From NCBI GenBank assembly GCA_031285105.1, contig JAITWV010000358.1:1-5622 (forward strand): a stretch of DNA of 5,622 nt, written 5' to 3'. The DNA comes from Streptococcaceae bacterium. Lineage in GTDB: Bacteria > Bacillota > Bacilli > Lactobacillales > Streptococcaceae. Each line of letters starts with the position of its first letter. Positions within the stretch are counted from its first letter, which is position 1. The translations under genes were made by a program, and so were the position numbers. The notes under the pieces were generated by a model. The model ran no database searches. It was not told the origin of the DNA and saw only the letters and a program-made list of their open reading frames with translations. Shown piece after piece: positions 1-5,575 of the stretch.

Positions 1-66
1 CCTACTTTCGGACTTTGGTGTGCAGGCTGCTCAAACTCATCACAATTTGGAATTGTTTGTGGATAA
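1..66 (+). CDS. C-terminal end of a Cys-containing RiPP precursor peptide (partial, 5' end outside window)
   Basis: Frame 1 is open from the first base and stops at TAA 64-66. It gives 21 residues that end in GLWCAGCSNSSQFGIVCG. The three Cys sit at residues 7, 10 and 20 of the visible part, in a small, Gly/Ser-rich and hydrophobic context typical of crosslinked peptide cores. The next gene encodes a radical SAM/SPASM maturase, and RiPP precursors usually sit directly upstream of such enzymes, so this is the most likely substrate. The CxGC plus distal Cys spacing resembles the SkfA core, where one Cys is thioether-linked to an alpha-carbon and the other two form a disulfide. Any crosslink here is inference. 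The leader and start codon are not in the window. All three forward frames are open at this edge. Frame 1 is preferred for its Cys pattern and for third codon positions that are about three-quarters A/T, like the operon. Confidence 0.6.
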   Translation, partial: PTFGLWCAGCSNSSQFGIVCG

Positions 67-71
67 TTCCA

Positions 72-100
72 AAGCTGTACCTCTGCTGAAAAGCAGGCTT
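72..100 (+). promoter_or_regulatory. Small hairpin between precursor and maturase genes
   Basis: CTGCT (83-87) pairs with AGCAG (92-96) across a GAAA loop. An outer AAGC (72-75)/GCTT (97-100) helix can stack below it with a 7-base bulge on the left arm. It lies just after the precursor stop codon and has no U-run behind it, so it is a poor terminator by itself. It could be a leaky attenuator or a 3' stabilising or processing structure that keeps precursor mRNA in excess over maturase mRNA. That role is inference and the pairing is short. Confidence 0.3.
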
Positions 101-198
101 AACTGTCTGTAACCCGAAAACCAAATGTAAAAGCGGAATAAACTGATACAACAGAACAGATTCAATACAAGTGAAATTGTATATGGAAAAGGAAAACT

Positions 199-1506
199 AT
201 GAGGGCTTACATAACTAAAATTAAAGAAACAACAGAATACATTGTTTATTTACCTGATTCATTGCGTTATTTTATTTCTAATGAAAGTACAGTTGAACTT
301 ATTCAAGCTATAATGAAACCGATGTCATTTGATGAACTAACAGAACAAGGATTTACATTTACCAGAGAAGACTACGACTATTTTAATAGTGTTTTATCTG
401 AGAAAGCATTAACAAAGTTCGACAAAATCCCCAACAATGCTTTATCAAGGCTTGTAATAAATATAAGCAATGCCTGCAATTTAGGATGTAAATATTGCTA
501 TGCAAATGAGGGACAATATCATTCTTCCGAAGAATTGATGTCATGCGAAGTTGCGATAAAAGTTATGGAATCTTTTTATTCGGTCTTTGACCATATTGAA
601 TTGGTTCAACTCTTTGGTGGTGAACCCTGTTTGAATATTCCTGTTGTGGAATGTATTTGTAAATATATTTCTAGCTCAAATAAGAATACAGCAATTGGAT
701 TAGTCACTAACGGAACAATTATGCCTGATAATTTGATGGAGCTAATTAAAAATCATAATATTTATACAACCTTAAGCATTGACCACGAACAAATTCACGA
801 CATGGTTCGTCCATACAAGAATGGTAAAGGTTCTTTTGAGAAAATCGTTTCTAATATGATGAAACTGAGAGCGTTAACTGGAAAACCAAATCAAATTGAG
901 TTGACCTATACTTCCTTACACGAAAAAATAGGTATTACGGTAGACGATGCTATTAAATCAGTTGAGTATATTTTTGGTCAGATACCAGTTCATTTAGTTC
1001 CTGTAATTTCAGATGAACCGATGTATAGGCTTTCAAATACAGATAGTTTTATTGATTCTATTTCAAAATATTTCGAACTAAAAAGGAAAAATACTACAAG
1101 ATTACAGCATACTTATATACAGAGATTTCTGTACCCATTAATGAATAGGACTCCCTCGAGTATGTATTGTTCAGCAGGACAAGGGACGCTTTCTGTATCA
1201 ACTAACGGAGATGTCTACTCTTGCTTCTATTTTACAGATGATGAAGAACAAAAGATTACAAATATTTTTAAGTCTTCGAATGAATTTTATAATGATGTAA
1301 TCAATGCTCGAAATTATTATCATTCTTGCTCGAGTTCTTACATTAAGGATTGTGAAGAGTGCTTCGCAAATACAATTTGTTATAACTGTTTGGGTATCAA
1401 CTTTTCAGAAACAGGTGATTTGTATAAAAATCCAGAATTTCAATGTGACTTAACTAGAAAAGGTCTTCAAAGAGTGTTGGAAGAGATTGGTGACGATTTT
1501 TGTTAA
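199..1506 (+). CDS. Radical SAM/SPASM peptide maturase (sactipeptide/ranthipeptide/SKF-type)
   Basis: This 435-residue cytoplasmic Fe-S enzyme is expected to use S-adenosylmethionine to form a radical on the neighbouring precursor peptide. The radical SAM motif CxxxCxxC is C93-NLG-C97-KY-C100. It is followed by GGEP (140-143), TNG (170-172), SID (193-195) and the R204/GKGSF region, all usual landmarks of the fold. The C-terminal SPASM domain is complete: C324, then G337-DVYS-C342, then C385-EE-C388, C394, C397 and C416. This predicts two auxiliary 4Fe-4S clusters, as in AlbA- and SkfB-type thioether-forming enzymes. Residues 1-80, before the barrel, look like a small strand-helix peptide-binding (RRE-like) domain, but that is weak. 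ATG at 199 is preceded by a GGAAAAGG ribosome site (185-192). The enzyme class is clear. The exact linkage (thioether at alpha or beta carbon, C-C bond or epimerisation) cannot be read from sequence. YydG, the epimerase of the similarly ordered operon, is shorter, to my knowledge about 320 residues. Confidence 0.93.
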   Translation: MRAYITKIKETTEYIVYLPDSLRYFISNESTVELIQAIMKPMSFDELTEQGFTFTREDYDYFNSVLSEKALTKFDKIPNNALSRLVINISNACNLGCKYCYANEGQYHSSEELMSCEVAIKVMESFYSVFDHIELVQLFGGEPCLNIPVVECICKYISSSNKNTAIGLVTNGTIMPDNLMELIKNHNIYTTLSIDHEQIHDMVRPYKNGKGSFEKIVSNMMKLRALTGKPNQIELTYTSLHEKIGITVDDAIKSVEYIFGQIPVHLVPVISDEPMYRLSNTDSFIDSISKYFELKRKNTTRLQHTYIQRFLYPLMNRTPSSMYCSAGQGTLSVSTNGDVYSCFYFTDDEEQKITNIFKSSNEFYNDVINARNYYHSCSSSYIKDCEECFANTICYNCLGINFSETGDLYKNPEFQCDLTRKGLQRVLEEIGDDFC

Positions 1507-1534
1507 GTATTAGAGCTGTTCACTAATATATGAT

Positions 1535-1541
1535 AAGGAGG
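1535..1541 (+). promoter_or_regulatory. Strong ribosome binding site that fixes a TTG start
   Basis: AAGGAGG lies 7 bases before TTG 1549-1551. The other nearby TTG (1544-1546) is out of frame and too close, so the protease gene starts at 1549 with a non-ATG codon. Confidence 0.85.
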
Positions 1542-1548
1542 TTTTGTT

Positions 1549-2733
1549 TTGGAAGATTTTTTCCCACGGATTGTCGAAGATATAGAGCACAGCTTATTTA
1601 TGAAGAACGATAATGGAAACAGTTATTGTATTGGGAGCAGAACCCAAGACAAATATTTTTTTATAAGTGAACGTTTTCTTCCTGACTGTTTGAGGATGTT
1701 CACGTTGATGGATGGAATTCATACTTTAACAGAAATTAAAATGCTCATTGAAGAGGGAGGTACAAATGGATTTGATTTTGATTATGCGTATAGCATTTGC
1801 TCGGACAATAATTTGATTTCAAATGATACGACAATAAGGAAAGCCCCTTTAAGTGAGTTTGAGCTTTTGTATAAAACTTTAGTGAAAGTCGATATATCCT
1901 ATTTGTCTGAGCTATCAAAAAATATAAAAGCACCTATTTTCAAATTAATTGTATTTTTAATGACTACAACAATATTTCTAGGAGCATGCGTTTTAATTAG
2001 AAGAGGGATTCAAATTGACTGGAATTTCTTTTTAGGCAATCCGATAATGGTATTACTACTCCTTTTTACTTCTACATCATCTGTTTTGCTTCATGAATTT
2101 TCACATGCTTTTGTTGCTAGTAGATTCGGATTGAAAGTTGAAAAATTGAGTATCACTACTGTAGCATATACAAGTATTGGGGCTTATGTAAGAGTTCCAG
2201 GTATTTACTTTCTAAAACCATTACATAGAATTGTTATTTGGTTGGCTGGAGTATTTATGAATACATTTTTACTTAGTATTGGTATCTTTTTAATACAAAA
2301 TTATATGGGATATATAAGTATGATTGGAACTGCATTAGTTGTTTCAAATTTCACACTACTATATATATCAATTATTCCATTTTACCTATCTGATGGATAT
2401 TTTGTAATGACGACTGTACTCAGAGTACCTAATCTTAGGCGGAACTCTTTGTTTAACTTGAAGAAGATACTTAAGGAAAAGAAAATTAATAACATTGGTT
2501 TTTTATATGTCTTGTACTTGTTACTTTCGGTAATTTTCACATTGTATTTTATTGGAAAGGCTATTTATCAAGTTGGTTTAGATGTATTTGAAAACATCAA
2601 TAATCAAGTTTCACCTCTCGCAATATTAATGAATTATAAAAATATATTCATAATTATTGGTGTTTCGATTTTGGGTAGGCTATTATACATAAAATTTATG
2701 CAAAAGGGCACCAATAACAATATTGAAAGATAA
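1549..2733 (+). CDS. Membrane M50 (site-2-protease-type) zinc metalloprotease with N-terminal PqqD/RRE-like domain
   Basis: This is a 394-residue integral membrane protease. The zinc motif HEFSH (H182, E183, H186) lies in a hydrophobic segment. The second M50 signature is S281-D282-G283, with D282 as likely third zinc ligand, and AGVFMN (233-238) matches the conserved Gly/Asn stretch between them, so the active site looks intact. Membrane segments are roughly 131-152, 162-188, 226-250, 258-279, 316-339 and 365-383. Residues about 25-95 form a soluble domain with the pattern of PqqD-like winged-helix proteins (strand YFFIS, helix, MDGIHTLTEIKMLIEEG, then DNNLI). Such domains bind RiPP leaders, so it may deliver the modified peptide to the protease. 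The likely job is leader removal at the membrane, comparable to YydH in the epipeptide operon. No C39-peptidase exporter is present in the window to do this instead. It starts at TTG after AAGGAGG, 42 bases behind the maturase. Confidence 0.87.
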   Translation: MEDFFPRIVEDIEHSLFMKNDNGNSYCIGSRTQDKYFFISERFLPDCLRMFTLMDGIHTLTEIKMLIEEGGTNGFDFDYAYSICSDNNLISNDTTIRKAPLSEFELLYKTLVKVDISYLSELSKNIKAPIFKLIVFLMTTTIFLGACVLIRRGIQIDWNFFLGNPIMVLLLLFTSTSSVLLHEFSHAFVASRFGLKVEKLSITTVAYTSIGAYVRVPGIYFLKPLHRIVIWLAGVFMNTFLLSIGIFLIQNYMGYISMIGTALVVSNFTLLYISIIPFYLSDGYFVMTTVLRVPNLRRNSLFNLKKILKEKKINNIGFLYVLYLLLSVIFTLYFIGKAIYQVGLDVFENINNQVSPLAILMNYKNIFIIIGVSILGRLLYIKFMQKGTNNNIER

Positions 2734-2786
2734 ATTGGTGTTCAACGAAATAAATCTCAAGAATATGAAATGAGTGAGGTGCTAAA

Positions 2787-3698
2787 GTGAAATCAATTGT
2801 TGAAACAAATAATTTGAGTAAGAGTTTCAGAAATCAAAAAGCGTTATCGAATTTCAGTATGAATATTCATCAAGGGGATGTTTATGGTTTAGTAGGGAAA
2901 AACGGTGCAGGTAAGACCACTTTAATTAAAATACTTTTCGGTCTTGTTCATGAATCTAGTGGAAATTATTCTCTATTTGAAGTAAATAGTTCTGAGAAAA
3001 AAATTTCAGACATTAGGAAACAAATAAGTGGAATTATTGAACAGCCTGCATTTTATCCACATATGAATTCATTCGATAATTTGAAAGTCCAAGCGTATAT
3101 GAGTAATTTAACCAATTTTAATAAGATAGATGAAGTGCTTCAGATTGTTTCATTAAGAAATGTAGGTAGAAAAAAAGTCAAAAACTTTTCTCTTGGCATG
3201 AAGCAGCGTCTAGGTATTGCTAGAGCATTGTTGACTGATTCCAAGCTAATTGTTCTCGATGAACCAACAAATGGATTAGATCCAGAAGGTATTATTGAAC
3301 TAAGGGAACTTATTAAATTCCTAAATAGAGAAAAGGGTATTACTTTTCTTATTTCAAGCCATTATATAAATGAACTCGAACAAGTGATTAATAAGATTGG
3401 AATCATTGGTGATGGACAGATGATTGAAGAAATACCACTTGATTCCTTAAAATTAAAATTGAAGTCGTGTATTGCTCTTTCAACAAATTCTGTTGATGAT
3501 TGTGTGAAAGCATTAAAAGGAAAATATGCCGACATCAAGTGCAAAGACGAATTGATTTTAATTAATGATATTGATATTGAAGTTGCCGAAGTTATAAAAT
3601 ATCTCTCAGATTGTTCAGTTCCTATAAGTCAAATAAATAAAAAAAGCATGAACTTAGAGGAATATGTATTAAGTAAAATTTCTACAAAGACAAGTTAA
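2787..3698 (+). CDS. ABC transporter ATP-binding protein, BcrA/LanF-like (immunity or export)
   Basis: This is a complete 303-residue ATPase that would energise the two permeases encoded next. Visible motifs are Walker A GKNGAGKT (37-44), signature SLGMKQ (135-140), Walker B LIVLDEP (154-160, with D158 and E159), D-loop GLDP (163-166) and H-loop H192. At the Q-loop, the segment IIEQPAFYPHM (83-93) aligns without gaps to the MalK stretch VFQSYALYPHL. This places Glu85 at the canonical Gln position. A Glu there (the 'E-loop') is described for the LanF subunits of lantibiotic self-immunity transporters. Residues from about 215 form a C-terminal extension as in BcrA-type ATPases. The start is GTG 2787, with GAGGT (2776-2780) six bases upstream, 53 bases after the protease gene. 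The ABC ATPase assignment is certain. The immunity role is inferred and export is also possible. Confidence 0.95.
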   Translation: MKSIVETNNLSKSFRNQKALSNFSMNIHQGDVYGLVGKNGAGKTTLIKILFGLVHESSGNYSLFEVNSSEKKISDIRKQISGIIEQPAFYPHMNSFDNLKVQAYMSNLTNFNKIDEVLQIVSLRNVGRKKVKNFSLGMKQRLGIARALLTDSKLIVLDEPTNGLDPEGIIELRELIKFLNREKGITFLISSHYINELEQVINKIGIIGDGQMIEEIPLDSLKLKLKSCIALSTNSVDDCVKALKGKYADIKCKDELILINDIDIEVAEVIKYLSDCSVPISQINKKSMNLEEYVLSKISTKTS

Positions 3699-3703
3699 AG
3701 GAG
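3697..3703 (+). promoter_or_regulatory. Ribosome binding site overlapping the ATPase stop codon; decides the first permease start
   Basis: AAAGGAG begins inside the ATPase stop TAA (3696-3698) and lies 8 bases before ATG 3712. An upstream in-frame GTG (3703) overlaps this site and cannot be its target, so 3712 is chosen. The overlap suggests translational coupling. Confidence 0.8.
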
Positions 3704-3711
3704 TGGTGTTC

Positions 3712-4404
3712 ATGAAATATGAGATGTTTAAACTCATAAAGGACTTGCAGTTCAGAGTTTGTTTGATATTCCTGTTTGGTAATATAATTTTTGGATTTTT
3801 AATAGCTCCACGTAGAAGTGATTTTTTTGAATATTCAATTTCACAATTTTTAGAAAACAACGTTGACCCAGCTATTTTATTAATTTTAGTTGGTTTGATA
3901 GCACCCACAATATTTGCTTCTGAGTATTCATATAATACCTATAAAAACATACTTCCGTATATTCATAAGAGAAACACATTTGTTAACAAAGTGCTTATGT
4001 TGTTAGCAGGTGTAGCAGTTATATTATTATTTAGCATGATAATTGGAATATTATTTGCAATAGTGATGACAGGTGAATCTCCTACTTTGGTTGATATTAC
4101 TCAGTTCATTCAGAAGAATGTTGTGTTCTTTGTTATGATTTGTTTGTCAACTTCCGTGTTAACCTTGTTTAGCATACTTATAAAAAATAGAGCGATAGTA
4201 AACGTTCTTTCCGTAATACTTACGTTTACATACCTGATACTACCAGTTCCTACAACGGGAAAAACATTATGGCAATTATTTGAATTGACATATTTGGAAA
4301 AGGGATTTTTAGATATTAACAATTTGCTAGCCATCACTGTTGTCGCGGTTATCTTTTATTCGGTATCAATGTATATTTTTATAAAGCAGGAGGTTCGTTG
4401 TTGA
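3712..4404 (+). CDS. ABC-2-type transporter permease, first subunit (LanE/LanG- or YydJ-like)
   Basis: This is a 230-residue integral membrane protein with about six helices (roughly 15-32, 52-70, 93-119, 136-157, 159-178 and 204-224). The loop after helix 2, EYSYNTYKNILPYIHKR (71-87), matches the E..xxT...L....R pattern of ABC-2 permeases that contacts the ATPase. It has no enzyme domain. Size and topology fit the short paired permeases of lantibiotic immunity transporters. It sits between the ATPase and a second permease of the same size, with start and stop overlaps on both sides, so the three products probably form one complex. The ATG at 3712 is used rather than the in-frame GTG at 3703 because of ribosome site spacing. 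Sequence of such permeases is poorly conserved, so the precise subfamily is not certain. Confidence 0.83.
   Translation: MKYEMFKLIKDLQFRVCLIFLFGNIIFGFLIAPRRSDFFEYSISQFLENNVDPAILLILVGLIAPTIFASEYSYNTYKNILPYIHKRNTFVNKVLMLLAGVAVILLFSMIIGILFAIVMTGESPTLVDITQFIQKNVVFFVMICLSTSVLTLFSILIKNRAIVNVLSVILTFTYLILPVPTTGKTLWQLFELTYLEKGFLDINNLLAITVVAVIFYSVSMYIFIKQEVRC
4388..4393 (+). promoter_or_regulatory. Ribosome binding site inside the first permease gene; decides the second permease start
   Basis: AGGAGG lies within the last codons of the first permease. Two consecutive in-frame TTG codons follow, at 4398 and 4401. The spacing is 4 bases to the first and 7 to the second, so 4401 is favoured. That start overlaps the preceding stop in a TTGA arrangement. 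Confidence 0.75.
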
Positions 4405-5102
4405 AAGCGTTGTTTAAGTCAGAGTTTTACAAATTTACTTTTAACTATTTATCAATGATGACATTTGCTGTTACTTTTGTTCTTGCAGTTATTGTAAACA
4501 TATTTGAAAGCGTAAATCCTATAGGTGCTCAGATAAGCGTTATGGGTTATATGTTTCCCCTTTTACCTTGTTTAATAGTTGGTAGTATATGGTCATTTGA
4601 ATATAAGGATAGAACGATGGATTTGATGGTTTTTAAATATGGTGAACGCTTGCGTGTATTTATTGTAAAAACATTCATGACGATTTTATCTGTTTCTTTA
4701 ATGTTTGCTATATATGTGATTGGATTGTTTATTTCAAGACCAGACACGTTTCTGAATACAGTACATGTTCTAGAATGGTATATAATACCTTTGATTTTAT
4801 TGATTAATCTATCACTAATTATGATTTTTTATGTGGTCATTTGTAGAAGCTTTTCCTCTTTGAGCATTTTTACAGTACTAATTTTTTTGACATCATATTT
4901 TTGTTATAAAATGACTATGGTACATCAGATGGATAGTTTTGTATATAGGTTCATATCAGATTTAAGTTTTTCTGGTATCTATGCGTCAGTGTACAATGTG
5001 AAAGATATAAATCAATTACTTGTTAGGACATCAATAAACACTGGATTTTCTTGGTTACTCATTGTTTTAGGGTGTTTCTATTTCAAATATAAAGACATTT
5101 AA
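4401..5102 (+). CDS. ABC-2-type transporter permease, second subunit (LanE/LanG-like)
   Basis: This is a 233-residue integral membrane protein with about six helices (roughly 17-36, 45-65, 88-111, 127-147, 151-169 and 212-228). As in the preceding subunit, a charged loop after helix 2, EYKDRTMDLMVFKYGERLR (67-85), has the Glu/Thr pattern of ABC-2 coupling regions. The two permeases are nearly equal in length and share topology but little obvious sequence, as expected for a heterodimer driven by the upstream ATPase. A TTG start overlapping the previous stop suggests coupled translation and equal amounts. It is the last gene of the operon. Either of the adjacent TTG codons (4398 or 4401) could start it, a difference of one residue. 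Confidence 0.82.
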   Translation: MKALFKSEFYKFTFNYLSMMTFAVTFVLAVIVNIFESVNPIGAQISVMGYMFPLLPCLIVGSIWSFEYKDRTMDLMVFKYGERLRVFIVKTFMTILSVSLMFAIYVIGLFISRPDTFLNTVHVLEWYIIPLILLINLSLIMIFYVVICRSFSSLSIFTVLIFLTSYFCYKMTMVHQMDSFVYRFISDLSFSGIYASVYNVKDINQLLVRTSINTGFSWLLIVLGCFYFKYKDI

Positions 5103-5155
5103 TTTCTCTATATCCGCAAGTGATAATATCTTAACACTTGAGGATATAGAGAAAT
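5102..5155 (+). terminator. Long inverted repeat at the operon's 3' end, likely terminator or mRNA-stabilising stem
   Basis: A perfect 14-base stem (5102-5115 with 5142-5155) continues after one G/A mismatch into CAAGTG (5117-5122)/CACTTG (5135-5140), with a 12-base loop. It starts on the last base of the final stop codon. The downstream flank AAATAAAAG has no U-run, so intrinsic termination would be weak. It may instead protect the mRNA 3' end. Confidence 0.55.
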
Positions 5156-5396
5156 AAAAGTTGTTACATCTTTATTGTTAACTTGCTGAATCTGAAAGAG
5201 GTGATGCCCTTGGGAAAGTTAATTTAAAACAAGGTAACTTATAATTGATAAACTCTGTTCCGTAAGAAATTAACAACAATTTTTTATACAAATTGTAACT
5301 CGTAGAGGTAACTTCTGAATAAGCACATTGTTATTTAATATTCCTATGTATGCATGCCAAGTTATATTACGTGAATTTTAAGGAATAAAAAAACGT
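5156..5396. other. Intergenic stretch without a credible gene
   Basis: No open frame of useful length was seen on either strand. There is a near-consensus ribosome site AAAGAGGTGA (5195-5204), followed only by a five-codon frame starting TTG 5210 (MGKLI) or a seven-codon one from ATG 5204. A second site, GAGGT (5305-5309), has no start behind it. The octamer GGTAACTT occurs twice (5233-5240 and 5307-5314). ACAATTT (5276-5282) and AAATTGT (5290-5296) form a 7-base inverted repeat around a 7-base spacer, which could be an operator or chance in AT-rich DNA. No convincing promoter was found. Confidence 0.5.
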
Positions 5397-5437
5397 TAAA
5401 AACAATCGCTCTTCCGTAGGATCAGCGATTGTTTTTA
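5397..5437. terminator. Bidirectional Rho-independent terminator
   Basis: A perfect 14-base stem (5397-5410 with 5424-5437) has the core ACAATCGCT/AGCGATTGT, a 13-base loop, A-rich DNA on the left and a T-run on the right arm. Read leftward, the stem is followed by TTTAACGTTTTTTT, so it also works on the minus strand. It would stop residual operon read-through on the plus strand and any leftward transcript from the region to its right. Confidence 0.75.
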
Positions 5438-5460
5438 TCAACGAAAAGTGGAGGTAATAC

Positions 5461-5532
5461 ATCTTTCGCCTGATGGCAATAGTAGAATTACTTTTTATTA
5501 TATTATTGCATAAGTGCGAGTTAACTGAATAA
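5461..5532 (+). pseudogene. Possible decayed or unusual small hydrophobic peptide gene (holin-like/type I toxin-like)
   Basis: A strong GGAGGT (5450-5455) is followed after 5 bases by ATC 5461, not by a start codon. The frame IFRL then MAIVELLFIILLHKCELTE runs to TAA 5530-5532. The first ATG in this frame is 5473, 17 bases from the ribosome site, too far for normal use. The product would be one short hydrophobic helix with a polar tail, like the small membrane toxins and holin-like toxins of Bacillota. A terminator follows directly. It may be a gene that lost its ATG, an ATC-start gene, or a chance frame. The family resemblance is a visual impression only. Confidence 0.25.
5497..5524 (-). promoter_or_regulatory. 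Candidate minus-strand promoter for a short antisense RNA
   Basis: On the minus strand, TATAAT (5502-5497) is a perfect -10 box. TTAACT (5524-5519) is a partial -35 box, 16 bases upstream. Transcription would begin near 5490 and run leftward over the GGAGGT at 5450-5455 to the bidirectional terminator at 5397-5437, giving an RNA of about 90-100 bases. TATAAT-like strings are common in such AT-rich DNA, so confidence is low. Confidence 0.25.
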
Positions 5533-5542
5533 CCTACCTACT

Positions 5543-5575
5543 GACACACTCATACTCGGGTGTGTCTTTATTTTT
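5543..5575 (+). terminator. Rho-independent terminator
   Basis: GACACAC (5543-5549) pairs with GTGTGTC (5560-5566). A T-G and a C-G pair extend the stem inward to a 6-base loop (5552-5557), and a T-rich tail, TTTATTTTT, follows. It implies a plus-strand transcript crossing 5440-5540, which contains only the short hydrophobic reading frame. No recognisable feature was seen from 5576 to the window end. Confidence 0.75.

Noticed and set aside
2..112. Second forward frame, open for 36 codons from the window edge to TAA 110-112
   Set aside because: Its third codon positions are less A/T-rich than the operon genes, it has no RiPP-like pattern, and it overlaps the better Cys-rich frame. Without upstream sequence it cannot be fully excluded.
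165..182. ATACAA/TTGTAT inverted repeat just before the maturase ribosome site
   Set aside because: Only six A/T-rich pairs, which is expected by chance here and too weak to claim as an operator.
183..218. ATG 183 opening an 11-codon frame just before the maturase
   Set aside because: It has no ribosome site of its own, overlaps the maturase ribosome site and start, and has no peptide features.
1511..1536. TATGAT at 1529-1534 as a -10 box for an internal promoter before the protease gene
   Set aside because: No acceptable -35 hexamer lies at 16-18 bases, and the gene is already in a tight operon.
1745..1933. Minus-strand open frame inside the protease gene, and similar ones inside the ATPase and permease genes
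   Set aside because: They lie antisense within clear coding genes, have no ribosome sites or domains, and reflect AT-rich codon composition.
3703..3711. In-frame GTG at 3703 as start of the first permease
   Set aside because: It overlaps the AAAGGAG ribosome site, whose spacing fits ATG 3712.
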